Origin: Monoplex corrugatus | Lineage: Eukaryota; Mollusca; Gastropoda; Littorinimorpha; Ranellidae | Assembly (NCBI GenBank): GCA_030674185.1 | Contig: CM060307.1 | Coordinates: 58,801,481 to 58,865,480 of the forward strand | Length of the DNA stretch: 64,000 nt | Direction: 5' to 3' | Part shown: piece after piece, positions 31,338-43,249 of the stretch | Layout: the number at the start of each line of letters is the position of its first letter | Position numbering within the stretch: the first letter of the stretch is position 1 | Notes under the pieces: model-generated | Seen by the model: only the letters and a program-made list of their open reading frames with translations | What the model was told of the DNA's origin: nothing | The model's database searches: none | Position numbers and translations under genes: made by a program

Positions 31338-32930
31338 AGGCCACTTCTTCCTTCCTCTCTAATTTTAAGTTGAAATAATTGACAATGTTTAGAATTGATT
31401 CTATGTTTTATTTCATCATTTCCACACCTGTTTTGGAAAAAGAAATTAGCACAATGACCCATTAGTGAACAGCACATGCATTTAAAGGAACATCCCCCCC
31501 CTTTTCAAAAAACAGAAAGTGTCAGATTTGGCCAATCTGTTTTCAATATCGCGTGTGTCCGCCCCGAGCCTGGATGCATGCTTCACAGCGCCGATGCATC
31601 GACCCCACAAGGGTACGGAGTGTGTCCTGAGGGATGGCCGCCCACTCGATCTGCAGGATGTCGACCAGCCTGGCCAGGGTGCCCGGTGGGGGGTGTTGTC
31701 CCTGATGCGCCTCCCGAGCACATCCCAGAGGTGTTCAATTGGGTTCAGGTCAGGTGAGCACGCTGGCCAGGCCATACGGACGACTTCATGCTGCTCCAGG
31801 AAGTCGGTCACAAGGCGTGCTCAATGCGCAGGTGCATTGTCGTCCTGGAAGATGGCGCCTTGACCAAGGTCCACAAGCGCAGGCAGTGCCACGGCCGCCA
31901 GAACCTCGTCCCGGTACCGGACCCCGTTCAGGATGCCGTCAATGGGGAGCAGGGGGGTCCGGGTACCACGGCTCATGCCACCCCACACCATCACCGACCC
32001 GCCGCCGTACCGGTTATGCTCTTGGACAGTGGCGTCAGCGAACCTCTCCCCTTGACGTCGCCACACCCGAGCCCGGCCATCGTTAAAGGTCAGGGTGAAC
32101 CTGGACTCATCCGAAAACAAGACCCGGCCCACTGTTGCCTTGTCCAGGTCACGTGCTCCCTGGCCCAGGTCATGCGGCGCACTCTGTTGACCGGTGACAG
32201 CACGGGTCGGACGGCCGGTCTCCGTGACCTCAAGTTTGCCTCATGTAGCCGTCTTCTCACCGTGCTGCAGCTGATGTTAGCACCTGTTGCGTCCCTCAGC
32301 TGACCCCTCAAGGTCACCGCAGTGGATGCCCTTTCCCTCAGGACGGAGAGGGCAAGGTAGCGGTCTTGCTGTCTTGTCGTTACTCTGGGTCGACCCGTGT
32401 GACGCCTTTCCTGGACTGCTCCAGTCTCATTGAAGCGCTCCAGCAGTCTCTGGATTGTGGAATGCGACACTTCAAGTCGTCTAGCAACTTCCCGCTGCGC
32501 TAGGCCTTCATCAAGCAGAGCGAGGGCTCTCCCCCGCTGCTCATCCGTCATCCGTCGTCTTGCAAGCATGGTTTAAACGAACCAAGAACGGGTCCTTTTT
32601 ATCCTCGTCTGCGGGCAACTTTGGCTGGAGTAGTGTTCAAAAAGGGCTTGCCTTGCACGTGCAAAGCGAATTTTGTCGCTACCTTGCCTGCGTCGTCAGA
32701 GAGACCCTGCTGAAGATTCGACAATTTCGTGTGGAAATTGTCTTCCTGGGCCGCCCATTGCAAATCGGCAAATCCCCAAACACGTGCCAAAAGGAAACTG
32801 CAATGTTGTCTGAGCTCTTATCCATTCAGTTACGGCAACGAATTGGAGAAAAGAGTAAGAGAAAACAGGTTATTTCTCCTTTCAAAAATTGACTCAAAAA
32901 CGTTCCTGGCCCTTCAATAATGACGTGTAG
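31338..32930 (-). mobile_element. Tc1-like DD34E transposon, copy B, inverted
   Basis: Its outer end (CTACACGTCA on the minus strand, next to TA at 32931-32932) is complete. Its inner end starts at AGGCCACTTC and lacks about 20 bases of the 3' terminal repeat present in copy A, so it probably cannot move alone. Confidence 0.88.
31462..32569 (-). pseudogene. Tc1 transposase, copy B, frameshifted
   Basis: The same protein family as copy A, read from the ATG at 32569. The frame holds through TWTRQQWAG and then shifts because one base is missing (GGCCGGG where copy A has GGCCCGGG) at about 32128. The middle part, 31821-32132, contains FSDESRF and FQDDNAPAH. A nonsense change turns the Arg of AHRARL into a stop near 31820. 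The last part contains SPDLNPIEHLWDVLG and ends early, because a C/G run is two bases longer than in copy A. The lesions differ from those in copy A. Confidence 0.92.
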
Positions 32931-33027
32931 TATATGTACACACATATATGCAGACACACACGCGTACATTAACATGCATATGCACACATATGCATATGCA
33001 CACTACAGAACACACACATAGAGTCTA

Positions 33028-33260
33028 CATAGGCAGTCGATTTTTTTTTCTATTGAAAAACAGCTTTTGAAAAAAATACTTGTCCACCAGGCAGACATCT
33101 CACACACACACATAGAGTCTACATAGGCAGTTGATTTTTTTTATTATTGAAAAGCAGCTTTTGAAAAAAATACTTGGCCACCAGGCAGACATCAGTCAAT
33201 CCTTGAGACAGTTTTGTCAAAACTCCTCTGTCTTTGAACAAGATCAATCCATGAAGGTAT
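33028..33260 (+). repeat. Dispersed repeat, right copies (tandem pair)
   Basis: Two copies (33028-33092 partial and 33120-33260) of the repeat seen at 23959-24081, with ATAGGCAGTYGATTTTTTT and AATACTTGKCCACCAGGCAG. The second has the full CAGTCAATCCTTGAGACAGT to CATGAAGGTAT text. Confidence 0.85.
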
Positions 33261-33600
33261 AACACACGCGTGCGCACACATAATATACACATGCACACTG
33301 AAACACACACCCTGAACACACATACATATCCCTGGTATACACATCCCTGGTACACACACATACACACGCACGCACGCACACGCACAGACACACACCCGGT
33401 ATACGAATACACGCACACCCCTACAGACACCTCTAGCGCACATACATACATACATCTGGCGCGCGCGCGCACACACACACACACACACATCTGGCTCATT
33501 CATACCTCACACACACACACATATATATACACACAGACACAAACACACACAACTTGGCACAGAGAGAGAGAGAGTGTGTGTGTGTGTGTGTGTGTATGAC
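33261..33600. repeat. CA-rich simple sequence with CG and GA tracts
   Basis: Imperfect (CA)n, a GCGCGCGCGC tract at 33461-33470, a GAGAGAGAGAG tract near 33562 and (TG)n to 33594. The open frames here are low-complexity. Confidence 0.85.
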
Positions 33601-33825
33601 AACCGTACAGAGAAAACCAGTACAGCGTATGGTGCAAACTGAGGCTAGCATAATGGATCGGGCGACTACAGTATAACGTACGAAAGACTTCAGCGATAGA
33701 ACATAGATCTAGTAGTGTCTATTTTCAGAGGTTTGTGGACTCGGGTGACGGATTTTGTTCAAAAATGATTTATCGCACTCCATCCACATCTACCTGCAAT
33801 TATTACCTGGCAGACTCCCTGAACA
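33601..33825. other. Spacer, nothing recognised
   Basis: Mixed-composition DNA with no motif seen. Confidence 0.35.
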
Positions 33826-33970
33826 TGTGCAAAGCCCTATGCGCTGGCAAGGTCTTGAAATGGGAAGTGATTGGGGGGGGGGGGGGGGACTGACACCACC
33901 AGAATGATGGAATGGGCAGTGAATAGGCCAGTTTTCGTAATTTGTTGAGGGCTTGGATCAAAGCGAGTAA
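33826..33970 (-). repeat. SINE family 2 copy
   Basis: The plus strand reads GCCCTATGCGCTGGCAAGGT and CTTGAAATGGGAAGTGATT, then a run of about 17 G, then CACCACCAGAATGATGG. The minus-strand form matches 42577-42850 and the window end. Confidence 0.6.
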
Positions 33971-34218
33971 GTAAGTATGTACAAAACATGATGGGGTTAT
34001 TTTCTTTATTCATAGATTTATTCATTTGCAAGCCTGAATTATAGAATGATGTTTTGTTGATTTACACACTACCCGTTCAACCTGATTCTTTTCTCCAAGC
34101 ATAAAAATGTTGATAGAAGTGTGTTCGTTTCTACCAAATTTATCTTGCCAAGAATAGTTTTTTTTCGTTAATCTTTTTCTGAAGTAAAACGTTTTTTGCT
34201 CAGAAATACTCAAATAAA

Positions 34219-34309
34219 ATGCATTTAATTTATATATATTACTAGATTCTTTGATGCCTTTTTAAAATGCATTTAATTTATATATTTACTAGATTCTTTT
34301 GATGCCTTT
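34219..34309. repeat. Tandem duplication, ~45-bp unit
   Basis: AATGCATTTAATTTATATAT followed by TACTAGATTCTTTGATGCC (TTTTGATGCC in the second unit) occurs twice. Confidence 0.85.
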
Positions 34310-37129
34310 TTCTTTCCCTTCTATAACTGTATCTGTGTAATTATTGTCTTGTCATATCTACATCGAGACATTCTTTTTCCATCATCAATCCTGTTCTAAA
34401 AATTATTTTCCATCATCAGTCCTGTTCAATCTGTATGTAGAAATTGTCTCGAACCATGCACACGCTTGGTTTATGCAAACTGCCCCCCTACCCCCCCCCC
34501 CCCTCCAAGTCGAATGTAAAGTGCAATTAAATGTGAGCACAACTGGTTAAATTTGTGAAGTGAGGAGAAGCTGAGGAGATAAGAATAATCGTTAGTTATT
34601 GAACTTATTCTTGAGCAAGGCAGCGGACATGGATGGTTATTATCTGCGTAATACAAAATTCAAATACTCGCCTGTTGTAGTCTGAAATGCGTGGGCTCTT
34701 TGCAGCCCTTTAGGGAAAAAATAAGATTAATAGAAGTTGCCTAATCGTCTTGTGTTAATAATTTCATCTGTACCTATTAGTGAAAAGATTGACTGATTCA
34801 TTGATCTTAATCAGTTGTACATCATTTATTGATCTAAATCAGTTTTACGTCAGCACCCACCTCATAGCTGTAGGTATAATCATATTAGGGAAGTGGGGGA
34901 AAGGGGCTTATCTAATCTTACACTTACACCACCAGAACAACTATTACGTTAAGATGGTTGGTAAAAAAAAAAAGTCAATTCAATATGTGGCATCCAGATT
35001 TTGAACCCACAACCACTGACATGTGAATCCGACATTCAACCCACACATTTGTATTGTGGCATCATGGTTGTGGTTTGACAGATCACTTAAAAGCTGCATC
35101 TTATGATTCGTTATCCTTGCTCATGGGCATCAGTATGACCTTGAGTTCGTTCATTATTGGTGATTTCAAGACTTCTAATTTAGATCATCCAGTACCCATT
35201 CCCAGTCATTTCTTCTGAAATACTAAATGGAAGCGCTTGTGTGTATGTCAAAAAGAATGATGTGTAATAGGGAATCAATAACCATTTTGTTTACGAAAGA
35301 ATCAACATTAGTGTATAAGCGGTTTATATACTTTTTCCTTTCGTTATATTTTTTTCCTTCTAAGTCTGAGTATGGTCAGGCTTCAAATAATCGGTCTGGT
35401 TATCGTAGTCATCATATGGGTATTTTGCAGTCTTATAGTCGTTCTTCCAGTGTTGCTCTGTTAAAAAAAAACTGCTCGATTTCTTTTGCCAAATGTATTT
35501 GAATTTAAAAGGAAGTGATAGTGTGTGTATTGAAACGTTCTTGTCGGTTTCCCTATGTATTGTATGGTATATCCTGAGGTCGTTGAGGGAGATATTAGAT
35601 GGGCAATTTTTCAATTCTTCTCGGGGCCAGCATTATGAGAGTTATTATCATTTCCTCCCTCCCTTGCTGCCTTTCCTTCCTTGACCTTGAAGAAAATCAG
35701 ATACCCATACACAGTGCAACCAGATTGGAAGGCAAGTGCTAAGCAATCTTTTCGCCAGCCAGGCCTCCCCACTTATTGACAACAGGAAAAAGGGAGGTAA
35801 AAAATGTGGTTACAGTCCTTTGATTACTTAGAATCAGTAAGACAGAAGAATCAGTAAGACAGAAGCACTGAAGTACCTCGCTTCTTCCTTCTACAAACTC
35901 CATTTGCCATGGAATTGCTCTCTGGTATTCCGCCCCCATTTATTTTTATGTCTCTTTTCCAAAAAAATGGGAGATTTTCATATCAACCAAAGAGAGTTTG
36001 TGTCTGTCTGCGACAAAAAAGTGTCAGCAGGATTTTTTTCATCCGTTTCTGATCCAATCAAAAATGACCATTAGATGTGATAGATATTTCTAAAAATTCT
36101 TTGACAAAGGATGTCATTACTGAACATCAGAAAGATTTTGAAAACGAGTCCTGTACTGCCTGTGTTCATCAAGGACGACAAAAAACAAAAACAAAAACAA
36201 AAACCTTCCAATACTTACTACACAAGGGTTCAAACATAATAATCATTACCGAGAAATCTGATGTCACATTTTGCATCAAGTTAATTTTTTTTCGACAAAC
36301 AAAACACACAGACATACATATATGTGTGCGAATGTGTAACAAACAAGACACGTCAAAGACTTCCATTCTTTGCTCCAAGCAAGCTTTGTTACAGTTTTAT
36401 TCTGAAGAAGCTTTAAGGACACTGCATAGCATATATATACATATGAGAACAAAAACATGCCATATATTATAAGATATGTTAATTATACTGCTATGTTAAA
36501 ATGCATTATTCGTTGTCTTGATTCTCTTTTCACAAGTACAAAACCATCAATGAGAAAATTAAAAAAAATTATATGTTTGAATTGTATTTACAACCCTCAA
36601 TGAAAAGATAACAAACATAAAAGTATCTGAATGTATGAACAAACATTCTGGTAACAAACTTCATGGAGATTACCACTTTCACACACTAGTATTCAACTAT
36701 ACAGAACAAGAACTGGTCACGTTCTCTTATTTTTGGTTCATAAATGTGCCAAAAATGGATCACCACAATCACATTTATGCATACATAATCGGTCAATAGC
36801 CCAATAGCCCCAAACTGACAAATATCCTTAACACAGCTGCAAGGTGTTTACTGATAACTGTAAACATAATATGTATCATGTATTTTATATCCATTCATTC
36901 TTACATAGGGTGAATGGAAAAAAAACCTACATAAACTATGTTCACTTACAAATCTATCAACTGAACTTTCTGTGTAAACAATAGCGTGTAATGTGCTTTT
37001 AAACATGCAATCTACATGCAAAGAAATCAAGGCAATATTAAAGAATGTATATTGTCGTAATACACCAAAGAATATAAGCATGCATTCTGTAAATACTAAA
37101 TAGTTAAATTTTCAGTATGATTTTTTTAA
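34310..37129. other. Non-coding stretch with tRNA-like SINE heads
   Basis: No gene supported. A C-rich run lies at 34484-34503. A minus-strand tRNA-head-like block with GTGGGTTCAAAATCTGG lies at 34985-35030. Another at 35690-35765 reads, on the minus strand, GCCTGGCTGGCGAAAAGATT. A 16-bp duplication (AATCAGTAAGACAGA) is at 35830-35866, and a CAAAAA repeat at 36184-36202. Confidence 0.4.
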
Positions 37130-37270
37130 TGGCTAAATCTGAATGGTAAATTTCAAAGGTATCAAAAATGAAAAATGCACTCTGTAAACTGTGAAGTGTT
37201 CCATTTTGAGCATGTTTTTTTTTTAGATGGCTAAATCTCAATAGTCAATTTCGAAGGTCTCAAATAAGCA
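37105..37270. repeat. Diverged tandem duplication, ~100-bp unit
   Basis: ATGGCTAAATCTGAATGGTA and ATGGCTAAATCTCAATAGTC begin two adjacent related units that continue as AATTTCRAAGGTMTCAAA. Confidence 0.6.
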
Positions 37271-37980
37271 AGGCACCCACAACAGAGAGACTATCTGCAT
37301 CATCGTGTCACATTGTTTGTGTTGTTCTGATGTTTATTTTATTTTCAGAAAAAGGAACCAAAACTGATTCACATGCATGCACTGCAATGTTTGATGTTAA
37401 CACGAAATTATATCCCAAAGGAAAAAAATGACCACATCCTTTTGCAAACTTCATAGCTGCATATCTTCTTTTTCTTTTCTTTATAATTTTTTCTTTCCAT
37501 TTGTTTGTATAGTTCTTTGAAACAAAAAACATAATTCCAGAAATGCAGCACATGCATATCTACCCCAATGCTGCCTTCAGTATTCTGATTTCAATTCACT
37601 CGTGATGTTTTTATATATCAAGTACTGACATATGTATATAATAAACTGCTCCTAATTTCAGACATATACAAGCTCTTCAGAAAATGTACAATCCAGATGT
37701 AATCACCAATGCTGAAATATTATAATCCAGCTTTAAAACAATGAACTAAAACTAAAAACCAAAAACAAAGAAAAAAGAGTTTCTAAGAGAATACAATGTA
37801 CGTTTAACCAAACCACTGTTACATTGATATTCAAGTACCGGTACACCATTACAGTTAAAGCATTTCACTCATTCTTCTTAAAGATTTATATAATCAATAA
37901 CTGTTCAAGTACTGTTCAATACTGGCAGTGTCTAGTATCAGCAACTAGTTATTTTAACAGAATCGATATATTACAGAAAT
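37271..37980. other. AT-rich non-coding stretch
   Basis: Nothing recognised on either strand. Confidence 0.4.
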
Positions 37981-37984
37981 GGCT

Positions 37985-38126
37985 GAGAGAGAGAGAGAAA
38001 AAGAGAGAGAGAGAAAGAGAGAGAGATACGGAGAGAGAGAAAGAGAAGTAATGACCCTTATTTTCCCATGGCAAAAACAAAGACACAATACAATAATGCT
38101 TGGTCAATTTTCCAAGTCTGCCATTG

Positions 38127-38206
<80 letters not shown>

Positions 38207-38207
38207 A
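37985..38207. repeat. (GA)n and (CA)n microsatellites
   Basis: A purine tract of GA/GAAA units at 37985-38046 and a (CA)n tract with a few TA changes at 38130-38207. The open frames here are low-complexity. Confidence 0.95.
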
Positions 38208-40000
38208 CCACAGAGAAACAGGCAATGAGAGGGGAGAGTTTATGTGGTATTTACATGTTCATACTTTATAACACTTTTAAAAAGTTAATCTGAACACACA
38301 TCAGAACAAATTGTTCAAATAAAGACATGAACAAGAGAAAGCAACACTGAACACCGGTAAACAGTGCACACTCATTGTCATGCGCGCTCACACACACACT
38401 TATCTATCCACCAGTACCTAGAGACAAGCAACACGACAAACATAACTATAGGGATATATATATGCGGATAACACAAGCCACACAGATGCCTGATCATCTG
38501 GACTCAAATATTCTACAAATCCATAAAATGGACAAACAGATATACATTTTATGATGTATTTTATTACAAAATCTTGTGATAAAATAACAGTAATACCATA
38601 TATTGTTATCCCACCGCTTATTTGCATTTTCAGAATATTTTATGCATTTACCGCAACTATGAAACAAACAAACTCCTGACAACAAATGCTACTGCAGGAT
38701 CTGTTGTCAATATGACATGTTCAGGTTCAATCATGCACTAACAAAACATCATCAATTGGAAATGTATTTTCTGCTCTATATTTGACTTGCAAAGTCATGA
38801 GAAAAAATGCAAAATCTGTACAAATTTTGAAATATATCGAGGAAATACAAGATTATAAAAACTTTTGATACAAATACATGTTAACAAAATCAATACACAA
38901 TTCAATAAACAAATATAATCTAATTCAGTAACACATATATTACAGATAAAGAGGAGTAGGTTTGTAACCGAGAAGCTAAAAATGAGTGATACAGCAACTG
39001 TCGATTGTCTCTACATTCAGAAATGTTACGAATATATATAGGTCAATGAATTTCAGTATCACAGTCAAATAGAAAAAGATATGTTGTGGAATGTACACAA
39101 CAATTTTTACAGAAAGTTATTTATTGTGGAAAGACTTAACTCTCATTTTGAAATAACTAAGCTGAGCAAGCACATTAAATCAATCAAAACTTTCAATGAT
39201 GCATGTAAATGTGTGCTTAGCATTCATTTAGTAACTGACTTTTGTCCTGATCCTGAATACAAATACATGATAAAATTTGTTTTTTCTTTCAAGTAAATTC
39301 ATACTTTATTCTAGCATCTGTAACATTAAGTTTTTTAACCATCTTCCATGCTACTATAATGGCACTACCTCTGTTCCTTTCAGCTATCTGATACCATTAA
39401 ATCAGGTTTTCACAGTTTCAGTTCCAGCAGCAAGTCTGAAAAGCCATATGAATTTGAAGCCACCCATCGGAAACAACCTCAACTGTACTGCGGTTGAGTC
39501 ACTTTGTCGTATTCAGTTATACTCCTTCTGATTCAACATGCTCAACAAACTATCTGTTGGACTCTTTACTGACAACTACAAGTGCAGAGATCGCTACTAC
39601 GTCTTATCAACAAGAGCCATAACAAAACAACCAGCACTGCAGACCTTGACAAGAACACAGAAAAGCATGAAGCACCAAGTAAAAACAAACAAACAAAAGA
39701 CAAAAACAAATTAAACTAAGGCAATAAAGACAGCAGAACATCAAGGAACACAGAATCTGAAACTATGTCACATTGTACAAGATTCATGAGAATGAGCCAT
39801 CAACGATGGGTATGAATTTTGGTTTGACTAAATCAGCGTATGACAAAGCAGTGTAAAAGCAGTTTACTCTATGTTTCCTGTCATAAAGGTTAAGATTTTC
39901 CCACCACAGTCCTTAAAGCTGTATGGGAATGTGGTGGAAGAGACCAACTTTTCTCATGGCCAGCATGAGGGCAGAGCTCATGTCCTCTTCTTGCTGCTTT
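38208..40000. other. Non-coding stretch
   Basis: No gene seen. AT-rich sequence with short open frames lacking motifs. Confidence 0.4.
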
Positions 40001-40156
40001 ACCACCCTTAACTTTAAAAAAGTCAGGAACTTATTACAGCTGCTTAGACTGGAAGCCACATATACATATAAAGGTCCCTAGGGAAGACTTGCTGCCATGC
40101 CAACTCATGCAGACAAACTGGAAAGCAGTGCTCTATCTCTGCGCCAATCAAGCCTT
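40001..40156 (-). repeat. tRNA-head SINE-like copy (third family)
   Basis: On the minus strand the head reads GGCTTGATTGGCGCAGAGAT, AGAGCACTGCTTTCCAG, like a tRNA A box. CTTCCCTAGGGACCTTTATA and CAGCTGTAATAAGTTCCTGA follow. It shares the head style with 35690-35765. The family boundary is uncertain. Confidence 0.45.
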
Positions 40157-40369
40157 TTATTATTACAATGTGTACATCAACAATAGTAAATATACTTTAG
40201 CAGTACTGACCTAGCAACGCAAACAACTTTCTGCACAGACTTCAGCAGTACTAATCTAGCAGTCTGAACAACTTTCAGGCACAATTCATGAAGCAGATGA
40301 CTCTGCACCATAGGTTTCCAATTTTTCCATGGTAGCCTACTCCTTGAACAGTTCTTCTGCACAGAACTC
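40157..40369. repeat. Short tandem duplication, ~57-bp unit
   Basis: CAGCAGTACTGACCTAGCAA and CAGCAGTACTAATCTAGCAG start two adjacent units (about 40199-40285), both with ACAACTTTC. The rest is unassigned. Confidence 0.6.
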
Positions 40370-40531
40370 TTAACCCATTGACTCCCACACCCTATCCACC
40401 AACTGCAAAAACTTAACTCTTTGGGAAGTTGGTGGATAAGGTGAGGGAGTCAAGGAGTTAAGTTTTTGATTTGCTAGCATGGCTGACCATGCAAGATGCT
40501 GGTGGACAGGGTGCGGGAGTCAAAGGGTTAA
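40370..40531. repeat. TTAA-bounded foldback repeat cluster B
   Basis: It starts TTAACCCATTGACTCCCACA and ends GGGAGTCAAAGGGTTAA. Inside are CTGCAAAAACTTAAC and TTAAGTTTTTGATTTG arms around a smaller hairpin. Same family as 10567, 53647 and 54197. Confidence 0.85.
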
Positions 40532-40689
40532 TGTTCAAGGCACAAGGGTTTGAAAATCCTTCAATATGTTTGGAATGATAGGATTTAAACCTACTATCTT
40601 GACTATAACTATCTCAGAAAGTACAGCATACTTCACAGGAGAAAAAAAAAAAAGAACCTGGACAAGACAAATAAGTACACATATCAATG

Positions 40690-40782
40690 CATTCAAACAC
40701 ATAATCTAAAGATATATCCCTGGCATTGACCACTCCATCCAATTCATCACCAGCGGATTTAAAAAACAAACATGAATACTAA

Positions 40783-40831
<49 letters not shown>

Positions 40832-41130
40832 AACATGCCTAAATTACCTCAAATTGCTTCTACACATCACATTTTCCGAAGAGCCAAAATGCAATAATAC
40901 ATGTACCAATTATCAAATCCTATGGGAAAGTATATAAGGCTTTATAGAGAACACACAGGTGAATGGACCAGAAGGCATAAAATGACAGGAAGAAATATCA
41001 GAAAGTTAAGGAGCAAGGCAGAACAAAAGAAAGTCGAACAGAAGACATTTCCAGCACAGAATTTTCTAGAAGGTGGGGATACATTTCGTACTGAAAGAGC
41101 CCCCGGCATCCCCATGGAAAACTTCCTATA
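40690..41130. repeat. Dispersed repeat, copy 1
   Basis: AATCTAAAGATATATCCCTG, CATTGACCACTCCATCCAAT, GTGAATGGACCAGAAGGCAT and GAGCAAGGCAGAACA occur in the same order at 42060-42480. The last part also matches 55080-55215. Confidence 0.75.
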
Positions 41131-41509
41131 GCATCTATTGCTAGCTGCACCAAGCATGTAACCTAGAATTTCAACATGTTTGATTATCGTAGGTATCTGA
41201 AGTACTGATTAACACATAACCTGCAAGGTAGCATGCAAACATAGAAGCAACAAAAGAATCCAAAACAAAACAACAAACAAAAATCAGACGATACACTTTC
41301 TAAACTGGATTAAAATATGATGAAAATAACAAAATACATGGAAGGCTGGCGTCTATTTTTCTAGAAGAATGAATATGATATTTACAATTAAAGTGTACAA
41401 AGAAAACAAAATCATAACTTGTCACCAATGAAAATGCAAGACAGAATGGCTGCTAAAAACAAAACGAAATACACATAAATCCATTTTATGATGATATGTT
41501 TACTAAAAC

Positions 41510-41639
41510 TGACACTCATGACTCAAACAATATGTGTACAATACCAAGCATTTTACATACAAATTTTATATATAGGCCTACATGACTCTCTCTATATATA
41601 CATATATATGACTCAACTAATAGGTGTGCAATACTAAGC

Positions 41640-41710
<71 letters not shown>

Positions 41711-41950
41711 CAATGTCTGGAAAACCTACATTATGTCATGAAAATAATGATGACCGACTGTAGCATTATTATCATTAGTGTTTAAGCCACTCATGACTCA
41801 AACAAGAGAAATGTGCAACACTAGGCATTTTACATGCAAATCATTAATATACATGTATACATTAAACAATGTCTGGAAGGCTTGCATTACGTTATGAAAA
41901 TAATGATGACTGACCGTAGCATTTTTATCATTAGTGTTTAATGACCAGCC
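41510..41950. repeat. Tandem duplications around a (CA)n tract
   Basis: CATGACTCAAACAA and related TGACTCAACTAA units precede AAGCATTTTACAYA three times (41515, 41606, 41790). The block AACAATGTCTGGAA with AAAATAATGATGACYGA occurs twice. A pure (CA)n lies at 41645-41700. Confidence 0.75.
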
Positions 41951-42059
41951 AAATGCTTAGAGCCATATCAGGGCTGCAACTATCTCAAACAAAATACACA
42001 CATCTGAACACATCCCTGACCCTGGAAAATAGAAAATATAATTATGTGTACATATCACT

Positions 42060-42480
42060 GCAGTCACATAAATAATCTAGGGATATGTCCTGACACTGGC
42101 CATTCCATCAAATTTATCACCATTAAAAAAAAACTTAATATGAATGCATACATATACCTAAGTACATGAAAACAAATAGTACAAAAAGAACTAGCCTATA
42201 TTTCTAACTATCCTACAAATCTAAAATTGCTACTACTAAGCTGTTCATAGTTCCTAAGAACTAAGAATGCAACAAATATACAGTATGTACCCAAGTATGA
42301 ATTCTAATAGAAAATATGCGAAACTTATGGAAAATGTAAAGGTGAATGGACCATCAAAGCATCAAAGCAGAACATGAGAAAGATAGAGATGACAGAAAGC
42401 AAAGGAGCAAGGCAGACACAGGAAATTTTTAGCACAGTTTCCAGAAGATGAGAAGCCCTTGGCACACAGGAAGAAAGGAA
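42060..42480. repeat. Dispersed repeat, copy 2
   Basis: AATCTAGGGATATGTCCTGA, CACTGGCCATTCCATCAAAT, GGTGAATGGACCATC and GGAGCAAGGCAGACACAGGA match copy 1 at 40690-41130. Confidence 0.72.
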
Positions 42481-42576
42481 CGGTTAAAGGGACATTTAAA
42501 ATGGAAACATTAGGAACTCGAACTAACTGAATATAAATTTGTTCAAGAGGAATTCATTGGGTTTTTTGACAATTCT

Positions 42577-42850
42577 GTAAGGTTCTACCCACATTCACTA
42601 GTGATAATCTGCACTCTTTAGCCTGCACAAAACCCTATGCACTAGCAAGTTCCTGAAATTAAAGCAGGCAGGTGGGGAGGGGACCTATAAAACAATAACA
42701 GTATGTTTTCACGATCAGAATGACTGGTCATTTAAAGCTAGGCACTAAACAAGCCAATCACTATGTTGTGATCTGGGACTGAACTCAAGAGATAATATCT
42801 CATAATATCTGGAAGTCAAGGCTCTGTTAACTGAGCAACACAGCCCACGA
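42577..42850 (-). repeat. tRNA-derived SINE family 2, fullest copy
   Basis: On the minus strand: a head GTGTTGCTCAGTTAACAGAG with a box B-like GAGTTCAGTCCCAG, then AATGACCAGTCATTCTGATC, TATAGGTCCCCTCCCCACC and the conserved TTGCTAGTGCATAGGGTTTT. Related pieces are at 8555, 33826, 51405 and 63860. Confidence 0.65.
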
Positions 42851-43249
42851 AACATGAGTCACTTTCAAGTTAACCACACGCTTCACAGAAGGTACTATGT
42901 GGTTATGCTCACCACATCTAAAAAATATGTCAGAGGAAGTACAAAAATATACTGTCCTATTCAAAAAGTAGGACAGGCACTCATTCAAACAATCACAGAA
43001 TTAATCAAGTTTACAAATTTAAATGATTACGTACCCTTATGCAAACTGAAGTTGAAATGCAAATAACAAAGCCAGACTTCCCAATTCTTTACAGGTATCA
43101 CATCAGAAATTAAAATCAAATCATAGCTAGCTTTGACTACAGACTCTATTTAATATTTAAGCTTTCATTTTGTGTAGGATTTATTGTGTTCAGACAATTT
43201 TTCTGTGCTCTTTCCAGATCTACAAAAAATTAGAAGACCAAAGATGAAT
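42851..43249. other. Unassigned AT-rich stretch
   Basis: No motif recognised. The 70-residue plus-strand frame at 42854-43066 has no family match that I can see. Confidence 0.35.

Larger units (their letters stand above)
29720..32936. repeat. Giant palindrome: two inverted Tc1 copies
   Basis: The arms 29720-31314 (1595 bp) and 31339-32936 (1598 bp) are near-identical reverse complements around a 24-base centre. The centre holds the 3' terminal repeat of copy A. Sparse differences between arms (single bases and 1-2 base indels) are visible. Outside CATATA/TATATG the flanks do not match. Confidence 0.95.

Noticed and set aside
31476..32303. Plus-strand frames of 93-171 residues in the right Tc1 arm
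   Set aside because: They are antisense to the Tc1 copy B transposase and mirror the minus-strand shadows of copy A.
29720..32936. The Tc1 palindrome as a library or assembly artefact (read-through of a hairpin adapter)
   Set aside because: Arms differ at several bases and indels, the outer flanks are unrelated beyond six bases, and the boundaries coincide with transposon ends. An artefact would give identical arms and mirrored flanks.
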